NCBI RefSeq assembly: GCF_000426865.1
Contig: NZ_AUGE01000012.1
Span: 48,420 to 112,419, forward strand
Source: Citrifermentans bremense R1
Lineage (GTDB): Bacteria; Desulfobacterota; Desulfuromonadia; Geobacterales; Geobacteraceae
Reading direction: 5' to 3'
DNA: 64,000 nt
Numbering within the stretch: the stretch's first letter is position 1; every line of letters starts with the position of its first letter. The notes under the pieces are model-generated. The model saw only the letters and a list, made by a program, of their open reading frames with translations. It made no database searches and had not been told where the DNA came from. Made by a program: the position numbers and the translations under genes. This document shows, piece by piece, positions 36,031 to 45,121 of this stretch.

Positions 36031-36624
36031 ATGGGCAGGCGCCCTAAAAACATTAGTGACAATGAGGATCTTCGCGAAAAGATCCTCAATTCCGCCTTGG
36101 TGCTGTTTACCACTAAAGGCTACTTCAACACCTCTACTCAAGACATCCGGCGTGATGCAAATATCAGCATCGGTGCTGTTTATCATCATTTTTCAAGCAA
36201 GGAGGAAATAGCAAAAGTACTTTACAACAATCTGCTGGAGAAAAGTACCCGCGCTTTTGAAGAAATAATGCTGCGTTACGACACAGCCCACGACCGATGC
36301 AGGGCCATCATGGCACTGCTCTTTGAGTTGACAGAGACCAGACCGGCAGAAATGGAGTTCATGCTCTACGCTAAGCACCGCGAGTTCATCCCTTCAGCTA
36401 CCCCCATCTGTTCGTCCAAACCGTTAGCAATGATGGGGGAAATCGTCCAAGTCGGTATTGCCAATAAAGAGATCAAAGACATCGAACTCGTCCTTGTCAC
36501 CAGTTGTCTCTTTGGCGGGATGTTCCGATTGATTAACCTACGTCTGGACTGCACTATTGAAGGCCCCCTTTCCAAACATCTCGACACGGCCTGGAAGTGC
36601 GCCTGGCGCGGAGTCTCCCTTTAA
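36031..36624 (+). CDS. TetR/AcrR family transcriptional regulator
   Basis: 197 residues from ATG 36031, preceded by GGGGGTAGGA; the open frame extends 22 codons further. The N-terminal helix-turn-helix domain is typical (KILNSALVLFTTKGYFNTST, SIGAVYHHFSSKEEIAKVLY). The ligand-binding C-terminal half has no clear hallmark. It represses genes nearby in most cases; a 28-base palindrome directly downstream is a candidate operator. Its codon use is more AT-rich than the neighbouring glm genes, which fits an acquired or accessory gene. Confidence 0.88.
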   Translation: MGRRPKNISDNEDLREKILNSALVLFTTKGYFNTSTQDIRRDANISIGAVYHHFSSKEEIAKVLYNNLLEKSTRAFEEIMLRYDTAHDRCRAIMALLFELTETRPAEMEFMLYAKHREFIPSATPICSSKPLAMMGEIVQVGIANKEIKDIELVLVTSCLFGGMFRLINLRLDCTIEGPLSKHLDTAWKCAWRGVSL

Positions 36625-36695
36625 AAGCCCACCTCCCCCCTGCTGTAACAAAAAACCACCTAATACTTTTTAGCTGTTTTTTTTTCTTCAATCGT

Positions 36696-36723
36696 GATAA
36701 AAACCGAGCGCTCGTTCTTTATC
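36696..36723. promoter_or_regulatory. 28-base imperfect palindrome, TetR-operator candidate
   Basis: The core CGAGCGCTCG (36705-36714) is perfect and is flanked by GATAAA and TTTATC arms. It lies 71 bases after the TetR stop and 73 bases before the interrupted gene. Such long palindromes with a GAGCGCTC centre are typical of TetR sites in general; binding here is inference. Confidence 0.45.
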
Positions 36724-36795
36724 AGAAAAGCGGAGGGCTTGCGCAAGCTGTCGCTGACAATCTCACCCTTCCTTATTTAGGGATGTTGGCTTCAG

Positions 36796-37257
36796 ATGGC
36801 CCAATTAGAAGGATGTTGCGGGGATCCCTGTGGGGTCCTCATAAAAACAATACAAACATGTACAAAACGAGTGCTCGGTTTGCTCGACCAAGAAAGGGCT
36901 AAGCTGCCCCCACAGTTCACAGCAACCCTGAACAGCGGAGTTGACGAAGGGGTACTTTCCAGCTTCATCGTCGATAGTGCGTTGGCTGGAAAGGAGTTCG
37001 GGAAGCACGGGGAGCTTGAGGCACTGCGCCGCGACGGAGCCACCGACTAGGAGACGATCATTGCCTCTGTCCTAGCACGCCAGACAGGCCGAAGCCCCAG
37101 CCAGCTTTTAAAGAAGGTAAGGAAGGGCGAAGCGAGTTGGGGTGAATTGCTACAAAAAGCAGGCATAGACGGCGGGAACATGGTGGATGAAATCCGTTCA
37201 CTACTGACAAATGTAAAAGGCAGATTTGTATCAGATGCACGAACAAGGCGTTATTGA
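36796..37257 (+). pseudogene. Gene interrupted by one in-frame TAG
   Basis: The frame from 36796 is open over 84 codons, meets TAG at 37048-37050, and continues open for 68 codons to TGA at 37257. The part after the TAG still reads like protein (SVLARQTGRSPSQLLKK, ASWGELLQKAGIDGGNMVDE). No other defect is seen, so a single base change is likely. It may be a pseudogene of a hypothetical Geobacter protein, a sequencing error, or a read-through case. Function unknown. The ribosome site is weak. Confidence 0.55.
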
Positions 37258-37414
37258 TGTCACTATGCCACCTCGCTAGGGGGTGGTCTAAAAAGGGGGC
37301 AATCTGTTAACCTTGCGACCTACTGTCTCTGGCGATTATATATCACGGGGAAGTGTTACCAAAGGCAGAATCCCGCCCTCTCTACCTCGCAGGAAAACGA
37401 AAGGAGTATGAACA

Positions 37415-37924
37415 ATGGCAAGAATTGCAGCGAAAATGGTAATGGTAGCAATTTTGTTGGTTTTTTCTCTCACAACAGGCATGAATGCCTGGGCCGGGCA
37501 AGTCACCGACGCCGTCGCACTCAAAGGGGTAAAACAGGGGAAAGGTATTTTTTTGATAAACCAGGATAGCCCACAGAAAACGGCACTATATCTGAACATT
37601 ATCAAAGATACTTACGAAAGCATGGCCGCCCAGAAAGTAAGGCCCGATTTCATCATCGTATTCGTCGGCCCGACCGTTCGCTTTTTGACAACCAAACCGG
37701 ATGTCGAGTTGGGTGCGAAACAGCAGGAGTCTCTTGCCTCGATCGCCGCTTCCATCAAAGGGCTAAAAACTAAGGGGGTTAAGATGGAAATATGCCAAAT
37801 TGCCACAAACTTCTTTAAAGTATCTAACGACTCGTTGTTGCCGGAGCTCAAGCTAGTCAACAACGGTTTTATCTCGCTGATCGGCTATCAGGCCAAAGGT
37901 TTTAGCCTCGTTCCCGTTTTTTAG
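37415..37924 (+). CDS. Secreted DsrE/DsrF-like protein
   Basis: 169 residues with a signal peptide (cut near AWA-GQ) and a DsrE-like alpha/beta domain: GKGIFLINQDSPQKTALYLNII, PDFIIVFVGPTVRFLT, KGVKMEICQIATNFF and LKLVNNGFISLIGYQAKG. Cytoplasmic DsrE proteins carry sulfur on cysteine; this one has a single Cys (in KMEICQIA) at the family's position and is exported. A sulfur-related or redox-sensing role in the periplasm is possible. GGAG precedes the ATG by eight bases. AT-rich codon use. Confidence 0.8.
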   Translation: MARIAAKMVMVAILLVFSLTTGMNAWAGQVTDAVALKGVKQGKGIFLINQDSPQKTALYLNIIKDTYESMAAQKVRPDFIIVFVGPTVRFLTTKPDVELGAKQQESLASIAASIKGLKTKGVKMEICQIATNFFKVSNDSLLPELKLVNNGFISLIGYQAKGFSLVPVF

Positions 37925-38476
37925 CGGGGAAGATTGAGTTTAGTGGAAGTGCACAAGCTGTTTTGGTCGCAAATGTGACAGTTGTACCTGTATATGGTCA
38001 AATAAGGCTGTAACATGAGAGCGCCCCGGATACGGGGCGCTCTTCTTCGGATGCCTCGAAAACGATTCACAGCTGTAGTATTTTGAGTGAATGGTTGTGA
38101 GATATCAAAACACTGGGGAATTGCAGTTATAAAGCAGCAAGCACGGTCCTATTGAATAAACCGCCAAAACACCGCCGTCAGGAGCGCCATCTGGTCATCT
38201 TGCCCTGCCACATCCTTACTGTGAACCTTTTTCCATAAACCAGGAAACAAACGGAAGTGCCAGTTGCGATTGCCGCAGCCGGCACTTTTCTTTTCCTCGC
38301 TACGATTGTCTCCATGCAGACGGTTTTTATCTCCTATGCCTTTCCCGTCGCGTCCGAGGTGAAAGGTCCGACGAAATACCCTACTAAAATGGTTAAAAAA
38401 ACAGTTGCAAACTTGACTACTTTAGTAGTATGTACTCCCTGCGGACTTTTTTAAAACTTTAGCACGGAGGTAGGCA
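37925..38476. other. Intergenic, one terminator and an inverted repeat, no gene
   Basis: After the DsrE terminator there is an AT-rich stretch without a convincing gene. ACTAC-TTTA-GTAGT (about 38417-38430) is a small inverted repeat just before the rhodanese gene and overlaps a TTGACT that could be a -35 box. A 65-codon frame at 38257 has no ribosome site. Confidence 0.45.
38017..38047 (+). terminator. Rho-independent terminator after the DsrE-like gene
   Basis: Stem GAGCGCCCC/GGGGCGCTC with a six-base loop and TTCTTC tail. Confidence 0.75.
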
Positions 38477-39451
38477 ATGATAGGCAAATATCCGGTACGG
38501 CTCCTTTCTGTTCTGGCGCTGATAATCGGCCTGGCGGGGACGTCCTGGGCGAAACAACAGCAGGGGTACAAGGGATATGCACGCGGCTCAGCCCTGATCA
38601 CGGCAAAGGAGCTGAAGCAGCTCATCGACGCGAAGGACAAAAAACTGGTGATCATCGCGGCGGAGAATGACGTCGAGTACCGTCTCGGACACATACCTGG
38701 CTCGTTCCAGGTGGACCGCCCTGCCTACGAGGCCCCCGCGGCCACGCAAAACGGGGTGACGGGCAACCTGATCGACGCAGCAGGTTTCACCAAGCTGGCG
38801 CAGGGGCTCGGCATCAACAAGGATTCCAAGGTGGTCGTCTACGACACCAAGTACGATGCGACGCGCCTTTGGTGGGCCTTCCTGTACTACGGCAAAGGCG
38901 ACGTGAGGGTGCTTGACGGCGGGATCAAGGCCTGGAAGGAAGCCGGGTACGAGACGGCGATCCTGGCGCCGGATGCAGCCAGGACCGGGGCGTTCGTGGC
39001 CAAAGTCGCCCTGCCGCGCAGCAGGGTCGAAACCCCGGAGATCCTCGCGCTTAAAGACCCGGCCAAGGGGCAGCTCTGGGACAACCGCGACCGCAAGGAG
39101 TACTGCGGCGAAGAGCTGAAGAGAGGGGCTTACCGGAAAGGGCGCATCCCCTGGGGCAAGCATAGCGACTGGGCGATCTTCAAGAAGAAGGAGAACGCAG
39201 GCGAGTGGCTCACTGCGGCCGAGGCGCAGGCGATTTTGAAGAAGCTCGGTGTAGACGGCAAGAAAGACCAGTATTTCTTCTGCCAGTCGGGAGTGCGCTC
39301 CACCCAGGCGATGTTCACCTTCTACCTGCTTGGCTACCCGCTGAACAAGCTGCACAACTACGACAGCTCATGGATCGGCTGGTCCAAAGACGCGAGCCTC
39401 CCCATCGAGACCGGGTGCGACCTGAACCCCGCGGTCGCCACGGCGAGATAA
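38477..39451 (+). CDS. Exported tandem rhodanese (sulfurtransferase)
   Basis: 324 residues with a signal peptide (cut near SWA-KQ). The first rhodanese domain (about 40-165) has no catalytic cysteine; the second (about 180-310) has the loop CQSGVRSTQ, whose Cys takes up sulfane sulfur. This is the layout of two-domain thiosulfate sulfurtransferases, exported to the periplasm. It lies close to a secreted DsrE-like gene, another sulfur-handling family, but a terminator separates them. GGAGG precedes the ATG. Confidence 0.88.
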   Translation: MIGKYPVRLLSVLALIIGLAGTSWAKQQQGYKGYARGSALITAKELKQLIDAKDKKLVIIAAENDVEYRLGHIPGSFQVDRPAYEAPAATQNGVTGNLIDAAGFTKLAQGLGINKDSKVVVYDTKYDATRLWWAFLYYGKGDVRVLDGGIKAWKEAGYETAILAPDAARTGAFVAKVALPRSRVETPEILALKDPAKGQLWDNRDRKEYCGEELKRGAYRKGRIPWGKHSDWAIFKKKENAGEWLTAAEAQAILKKLGVDGKKDQYFFCQSGVRSTQAMFTFYLLGYPLNKLHNYDSSWIGWSKDASLPIETGCDLNPAVATAR

Positions 39452-39564
39452 GATTTAAGGGGATTTCCAGCTGGTGCACCGGAGGCAAATCCCCCCTGCC
39501 CACCCTTCGCAAAGGGGGGAACGTAATTTTCGTGCAGCGCCGAGAATGACTATCAGATCAAGGT

Positions 39565-39608
39565 AAAAGAAGAGGCCCTCCGGCTACAACCGGGGGCCTC
39601 TTCTTTTT
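39565..39608. terminator. Bidirectional terminator
   Basis: A long stem AAAAGAAGAGGCCC/GGGCCTCTTCTTTT between the rhodanese gene and the convergent multicopper oxidase gene, with T-runs on both strands. Confidence 0.85.
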
Positions 39609-39660
39609 GCCTGGAAAGTTGCCCGGGAGGAAACTCGTCCTCCCGGGGCTTGGGTTGAGG

Positions 39661-42600
39661 TTACGGGTTGGTCAGTATGGGCGAAGGAGTTGCGGCTACC
39701 CATGCGGAGGAGACGATGCTCCCGTTGTTGGCGCGGACCCTGTAGTGGTAGTTGGTGTTCCGTGCCAGGCCGGTCTGGGTCAGCGTGGTCACCCCTGCCC
39801 CCACCGTGGTGTTGCTCACGCCGGTGGTGAAGGTGGCGTTGGTGGCGCGCTGAACGGTGAAGCCGGTCTCGTTGCTGGAAAGATCCTGCCAATTCAGGAT
39901 CACGCTCCTGTTGTTGCCGGTGCCGTTGGGGCCGTTGACTGCGGTGAAACCTGCAGGTGCGGCGGGCAGGGCCGGAAGCAGCAGCGGTGCGGTCACCGCG
40001 TAGCCGGAGAGGCCGGCGGCGTTGATGGCCGCCACGCGGTAGACGTAGGTGGTGTCGGTTGCTGCGGCTGCCACGGTTTTGTCGACATAGGTCACGGCGC
40101 CCGTGTTGGCGCGTGCCGCGAGTTTGGCGATCTGGACGAAGGCGCCGCCGTTGTCTGAGCGCTCGACCACAAAGCCGATCTCGGTCAGGGCGTTGTCGGT
40201 GAAGCTAAGGGTTACCTGCGGTCCTGCCTGCAGGGTGGCGACCAGTGCGGCCGGTGCGGCCGGCACGGTGCCGGTCAGAAGCGGAGCGGATACCGAGGTA
40301 ACGGTCAGGCTCGGCATCTGGCCGCCGTAACCTACGGTATTCTGCGCCACGACCTGGTACTTGGCTACCAGATTCGGGTTGTATGCGGCCGGATCCACGA
40401 GGCTCTTCGGCCCGATGCTGTTCACCGCGCCCAGCGGAGTCGGCACGGTCCCGACGTTGGTCCAGGTAGTGCCGTCGGTGGTTTTCTGCACCACGAAAGC
40501 CGTCTCGGTGATGGAGTTGTCGTTCCAGTTAAGGGTCAGTTTCGCTTTGTTCCCGTTGCCGTTGATGGCGAAGGTGAGCGCGTCGGCAGGTTTCGGAGGC
40601 AGCGCCAGCGATACCGGCCGCATCATGTCCATCTCTTCGTGGCTCAGGATGTGGCAATGGTAGACGTACTCCCAACCGAAGTTGACCAACTGGTTGATGA
40701 TGGGGTCGGTCGGGTTGCCGCCGATATCGGTCGGCTCGAACATGGCGGTGGAGCCTGCCGGCATCATCGGGTTGAGCAGCCGGACGCTGTTCGGGATCTC
40801 GAACGGCAGGGTCGGGACGACCGGCCTCAGCGCCACGATGGTGTCCTCAAGCGGGCTCACCCGGACGGTGTCCTTCCATCCCAGCTCGTTTGCATCGGGC
40901 TGGATGATGATGTTGTCCCAGGTCACGCGGTTCAGTACCTGCACGTCGTAGAGGTGGAAGTGGATCGGGTGCGTGTCTACGCCGTTATGGGTGATTTTCC
41001 AGATCTGGGTCCCATCTGCGGTCGTGATCGGGGTTATGTTCAGATCTCCTTTCGGGAGGTTGGTGCCGTCGATCAGCTCGGTCGGCGGGTTCACGTACGG
41101 GTAGAGGATGACGTTCTGGAGACCCGGTTTGGCCGGAGTGGCTTCGAGACCTATGTTCGCGGTCATCCTGCCGAACTCGTCGAAGGCGACGGCGTTCATC
41201 TCGTCATGGAGCGCCTTCGGCTGCAGCGGGATCTGGAGTTTGCCCCCCTGGTTCAGCAGCGTGTTGAAGCCGAAGAGATCGCCACCTTGGTCCGAGATGC
41301 GCGCGAAGCCATCGCAAAGCTGGTTGGTGCTACCCGGGGCGTTGCACCAGCTAGAGGCCGCGAATTTGGTGCCGTAGGCGGAGTTGTAGGCGGCCTGCCC
41401 CACGATGATCGGGTGCTGACCGGTCTCGAAGACGCTAGGGGTCCCGTCAAGCTGGTGGGTGAACGCCTGCTGCAGCGCCGCCAGATCGAAGGTGGGCGCG
41501 GGGACAGTCGGGTCGGGAAGCGGATTGACCTTGATCTGCATCACGGTCCTCGTGTTCGGGCCGTAGCCCGGGAGGACGCCGGGGGCGCCGTTGGGAGAGA
41601 GGTCGGGGGCGCCGGTGTAGTAGTCGTAGCTCGCCACCCTGGCGGGGTACGCTGCCGGGGCGTCGTTGTAGAGGATCAGGGTCTGCCCGGCGTACTTGGA
41701 GAAGTCGACGATGACGTCGGCCCGCTCGGCAGGCGCCAGGGCGAGGGAGTGCTGGTCCACGTTACCCACGTCGAAGCGGGTCGGATCGGTGATCCAGGTG
41801 ATCGGCTGCGGCGGGATCACCGCCGGTGCGGGGAGGAAGCCTCCTTCGCTCCCTATCTGGATCCAGTCCGGCCCTTTCGGGGAGAGGGCGGTGTCCGGGG
41901 TCGGGAAGACGTTCGGGTCCACTTGAGCGGCCGCCAGCTCAGCGGCCTTGAGCGCAACTTCGGTACCCGTGGTGTCCGCTACGTAGAGCTGCAGGTTGAA
42001 GAAGCGGTCGTTGGCGGCGTTCAGGATGCGCAGGCGGTACGCCTTCGGATCGACCGTGGTATAGGGGTAGACGGTGCCGTTAACCACCGGGGTGTCGTTG
42101 AACTGCTCCATGCCCACCGAGATGTTCGGGGTGCCGGGGATCAGTTCAGGCTCGCAGAACGGGTCGGTCTGGTACTGCCAGGAGGTCGGGTCGCCCAAGA
42201 GGCACGGTTTCGCCAAAGGCGTGGTGAAGGCGGTCACCGGGTCCATGTTGTAGCGCGGGTTCGGGATCGGCGGATACTTAGGCGTTGCCGGCGGCCAGAA
42301 CCAGGGGCCGTACATCCAGCGGCCGAAGGCGCTCATGCCTGAGGGATCCGAAGGGTTCTGCGCCGGCATGTAGACGTGGTGGTACCAGAGGTTGCCAAAG
42401 CCGCCCCAGCGGTTTGCGTCCCAGGTCGGGTCCGATTCATAGAGCTGCCCGGTGCGGGTCGTCTTGTCGCCGGGGGGGACGAAGGTGCGGTCCTGGATGA
42501 TGAGCGGGATGGTGTCCGTTGCACCCGGGATGAGCCCCTTGTCCAAAAGCGCCTGCTCGGTGTTGTCCTGGATGATGTACCCCGCGGCCTCACCAGCGTA

Positions 42601-43560
42601 GACGTTCAGGCGGGTGATGCCCCAGGCGTGGTCGTGGTAGAACATGAGCCTTGCGCTCTGCTGGTTGGTGTAGAAGAAGGTCATGGCGCCCGGGCCCGGA
42701 TCAGGCATGCCGGGGACGTTCATCACGCTGACCCCTTTGGGCCAGGAGGTCATCTCGTCCTTCGGGGTGATCCATTGGTGCGGAGTACCGTCGCTGATCC
42801 AGGGGGTCACGCCGCCGTGCAGGTGCAGGGTCGCCCTGTTGTCCTTGAAGCACATGTCGGATTTCGGGTTGTCGGTGCACATCGGGTTACGCACCATGTC
42901 GGTCGCGCTTTTCCCGTCCACCGGATCGGTCATTCCCATCGGCCCCATTCCGGAGCCCATCATGGTGGAGTCCACCGGGAGGAAGAGGTCGCCGCCGGCG
43001 CCGTTCGGAAGCAGGTTGCGGAACACGATGCGGACCGGACGGTCCTTCTTGGCAACGATGACCGGGCCCAGGTAGCTTGGTTTGGTGACGCCGGTGTAGC
43101 CGATGATGGGTACGTCGGGGGAGCCGTCAACGGTGGCGTTCGTCAGCGCAACCTGCCCGCCGGGGACTACCGCCGTGGAGAGCTGCACATAGCCGCGCAG
43201 AAGCGTCGGCGGGAGGTCGGAGTGCATCTGCTGCCGGTACTGCACCAGGCCGATCTCGTAGTAGTCCGCATCGGCGTAGGTGGTTGTATCGGGGACCGCC
43301 ACCGGGAGGAAGTTCCCCAGGTCGTTGGCGTTGGCCTCGCCGAGCCCCGGCAGCCTGTTCACGAATTTTTTGATGCCCCCCGTGACGACGCCGGTCGATA
43401 GGTTCTTAAAAGGAAGCGGGCTGAGCGCCCAGTTCGGATACGGTCCGTAGTAATGCGGGACCTTCGTCTCGTCGATCGCCTGCGCGGTCTGCGGGTAAAT
43501 GCCCAAAGTCATCACCAGCATAGCCAGGCCTGCCATTAGCGTTTTCGTCAGCCTGTTCAT
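39661..43560 (-). CDS. Giant secreted multicopper oxidase with fibronectin III tail (OmpB/OmpC-like)
   Basis: 1299 residues from ATG 43560, where GGAGG lies five bases upstream; an ATG twelve bases earlier is in frame. Signal peptide (cut near AQA-ID). All four copper motifs are present: HLHGG at about 243, HDHAWG at about 307, HPIHFHLY at about 865 and YHCHILSHEEMDMM at about 970. The last 300 residues hold about three fibronectin type III repeats (LTLNWNDNS, VTLSFTDNA, VILNWQDLS). OmpB of Geobacter sulfurreducens, a secreted multicopper protein needed for Fe(III)/Mn(IV) oxide reduction, has a similar design. Which of OmpB or OmpC this is cannot be decided. Confidence 0.88.
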   Translation of the reverse strand: MNRLTKTLMAGLAMLVMTLGIYPQTAQAIDETKVPHYYGPYPNWALSPLPFKNLSTGVVTGGIKKFVNRLPGLGEANANDLGNFLPVAVPDTTTYADADYYEIGLVQYRQQMHSDLPPTLLRGYVQLSTAVVPGGQVALTNATVDGSPDVPIIGYTGVTKPSYLGPVIVAKKDRPVRIVFRNLLPNGAGGDLFLPVDSTMMGSGMGPMGMTDPVDGKSATDMVRNPMCTDNPKSDMCFKDNRATLHLHGGVTPWISDGTPHQWITPKDEMTSWPKGVSVMNVPGMPDPGPGAMTFFYTNQQSARLMFYHDHAWGITRLNVYAGEAAGYIIQDNTEQALLDKGLIPGATDTIPLIIQDRTFVPPGDKTTRTGQLYESDPTWDANRWGGFGNLWYHHVYMPAQNPSDPSGMSAFGRWMYGPWFWPPATPKYPPIPNPRYNMDPVTAFTTPLAKPCLLGDPTSWQYQTDPFCEPELIPGTPNISVGMEQFNDTPVVNGTVYPYTTVDPKAYRLRILNAANDRFFNLQLYVADTTGTEVALKAAELAAAQVDPNVFPTPDTALSPKGPDWIQIGSEGGFLPAPAVIPPQPITWITDPTRFDVGNVDQHSLALAPAERADVIVDFSKYAGQTLILYNDAPAAYPARVASYDYYTGAPDLSPNGAPGVLPGYGPNTRTVMQIKVNPLPDPTVPAPTFDLAALQQAFTHQLDGTPSVFETGQHPIIVGQAAYNSAYGTKFAASSWCNAPGSTNQLCDGFARISDQGGDLFGFNTLLNQGGKLQIPLQPKALHDEMNAVAFDEFGRMTANIGLEATPAKPGLQNVILYPYVNPPTELIDGTNLPKGDLNITPITTADGTQIWKITHNGVDTHPIHFHLYDVQVLNRVTWDNIIIQPDANELGWKDTVRVSPLEDTIVALRPVVPTLPFEIPNSVRLLNPMMPAGSTAMFEPTDIGGNPTDPIINQLVNFGWEYVYHCHILSHEEMDMMRPVSLALPPKPADALTFAINGNGNKAKLTLNWNDNSITETAFVVQKTTDGTTWTNVGTVPTPLGAVNSIGPKSLVDPAAYNPNLVAKYQVVAQNTVGYGGQMPSLTVTSVSAPLLTGTVPAAPAALVATLQAGPQVTLSFTDNALTEIGFVVERSDNGGAFVQIAKLAARANTGAVTYVDKTVAAAATDTTYVYRVAAINAAGLSGYAVTAPLLLPALPAAPAGFTAVNGPNGTGNNRSVILNWQDLSSNETGFTVQRATNATFTTGVSNTTVGAGVTTLTQTGLARNTNYHYRVRANNGSIVSSAWVAATPSPILTNP

Positions 43561-43614
43561 AGTGTCCTCCATTGCCCTACGGAAATTACCGAGTTCAATT
43601 GCAAAATTGGGCCG

Positions 43615-43833
43615 CTATTTTCCGGCCTTGGCCAGCTGCTTCTTCAGTTGTGCTTTCTTCCTCACGTCCTGCATCTTCTTTTCCCGCTGTATTCGGTACT
43701 GCATCACCTTTTTCGAATTCTCTATGCCCGGCGAGCTCTTGCGGACGTTCGCTCCCTTGGGAGCGGCGTACGCCGTTGCGGCCAGGGATAGCGCGACTAA
43801 AAACCCTGCTGCCATAGTGATGATCCGCTTCAT
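43615..43833 (-). CDS. Small basic secreted protein next to the multicopper oxidase
   Basis: 72 residues with a signal peptide (cut near AYA-AP) and a mature part of about 49 residues very rich in Lys, Arg and Gln (KKVMQYRIQREKKMQDVRKK). No cysteine. It lies 54 bases upstream of the oxidase on the same strand and starts behind AAGGGGGT, so it is probably the first gene of that operon. A copper-binding or chaperone role is not supported by any residue; it may be a charged secretion or surface factor. Unknown family. Confidence 0.7.
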   Translation of the reverse strand: MKRIITMAAGFLVALSLAATAYAAPKGANVRKSSPGIENSKKVMQYRIQREKKMQDVRKKAQLKKQLAKAGK

Positions 43834-44265
43834 AACAGTTACCCCCTTATCGTTGGAGTCAGGTGTGACAACCAGTCAAGCAACCCCCTTGGCGGGAGCC
43901 TCTTTCTGATTCCGTTGCCATTTTGTATTACAGGGACTATGCCAGTTTCTCACTTGAACTGATTTTGATGTGATTCCGGTAAGTTGCACTTTAGAAGGAG
44001 GGTCGGTCTCGATAAGGAGACCTGCCCGTTTTGCGCAGGGCGCCGGGGGAAAAGGATTATGACGGTCCTGTTTACAGTGTTCTGCGACCCAGCGGTTTTT
44101 TTCGCAGCTGGAAGATTTTTCGCACCCTTTCGTTGCGGCGCCAGAGCGGGTTTCCAGCTTTCAGGTGCAATTGACTTGGCAGGAAAATGCAGTATTTGAA
44201 CACTTGCGCCGCGGCTTGCGGCGCACTGACCGCCTGAAAACAGAGGCTAAAAGAGGAGAGGCTCA
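43834..44265. other. Intergenic divergent promoter region, no gene recognised
   Basis: 432 bases between the divergent multicopper and hydrolase units. It must hold both promoters. I see no clear -35/-10 pair. Open frames of 64-71 codons here lack ribosome sites. Confidence 0.4.
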
Positions 44266-45105
44266 ATGAACTACATCACGGTGGGAAAGGAAAACTCCTG
44301 CAACATCGATCTCTACTACGAGGACATGGGAGAGGGGCAGCCGGTGGTGCTGATCCACGGCTGGCCGCTCAGCAGCAGGTCGTGGGAGAGGCAGGTCCCC
44401 GCGCTGCTGAAGGCCGGTTTCCGGGTCATCGCCTACGACCGGCGCGGGTTCGGCCAGTCGAGCAGGCCCGGCTCCGGCTATGACTACGACACCCTCGCGG
44501 ACGACCTGCATGCGCTGATGACCCGGCTCGACCTGAGGAAAGCGGCGCTGGTCGGTTTTTCGATGGGTGGAGGAGAAGTGGCGCGCTACCTGGGGCGGTA
44601 CGGGACCGAGCGGGTGCAAAAGACGGTCTTCATGGCCGCGGTGACCCCCTTTTTGCGCAAGACCGCGGACAATGCGGCGGGGCTCGGTGCCGATATCTTC
44701 GAGGAGATCAAGCAGGCCATCAGGGCCGACCGCCCATCCTTTCTGACCAGCTTCCTGTCCAATTTCTACAACGTGCACGCCTTTGGCGGCAAGAAGGTGA
44801 GCGAGGAGCTGCTGCGGCTCTCCTGGAGCATAGCCGCGGCCGCCTCGCCGATAGGGACCCTGGCCTGTGTCGACTCCTGGCTGGCCGACTTCAGGGACGA
44901 CCTGGTGCGGATTCGCATCCCGACCCTGGTGATGCACGGTGACGATGACCGCATCCTTCCCTTTGCCGCGACCGGCAGCAGAACCCACGAGGCCGTCGAG
45001 GGGAGCCGGTTGATAGTAGTAGCCGGAGCCCCCCACGGTCTCAACTGGACCCATGCCGAAGAAGTGAACGACGGCCTGATCGATTTCCTGCAAGAGGTTA
45101 TTTGA
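44266..45105 (+). CDS. Alpha/beta hydrolase (non-haem chloroperoxidase/esterase type)
   Basis: 279 residues with nucleophile elbow GFSMGG (Ser at about 100), acid in HGDDDRILP and histidine in GAPHGLNWTH, a complete triad. The oxyanion region is HGWPLSSRSWERQ. Closest in pattern to cofactor-free haloperoxidases/arylesterases (perhydrolases). The substrate is unknown. It stands alone with a terminator-like hairpin after it. Confidence 0.9.
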   Translation: MNYITVGKENSCNIDLYYEDMGEGQPVVLIHGWPLSSRSWERQVPALLKAGFRVIAYDRRGFGQSSRPGSGYDYDTLADDLHALMTRLDLRKAALVGFSMGGGEVARYLGRYGTERVQKTVFMAAVTPFLRKTADNAAGLGADIFEEIKQAIRADRPSFLTSFLSNFYNVHAFGGKKVSEELLRLSWSIAAAASPIGTLACVDSWLADFRDDLVRIRIPTLVMHGDDDRILPFAATGSRTHEAVEGSRLIVVAGAPHGLNWTHAEEVNDGLIDFLQEVI

Positions 45106-45121
45106 AACAGCAAGACGAAAA

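Noticed and set aside
36597..36902. 101-codon frame overlapping the palindrome after tetR
   Set aside because: It has no ribosome site and runs through the operator candidate and the interrupted gene in another frame.
38257..38454. 65-codon frame after the DsrE-like gene
   Set aside because: No ribosome site, no domain, and it crosses the promoter region of the rhodanese gene.
43834..44265. Small open frames (64-71 codons) between the multicopper and hydrolase genes
   Set aside because: No ribosome site and no protein-like composition.
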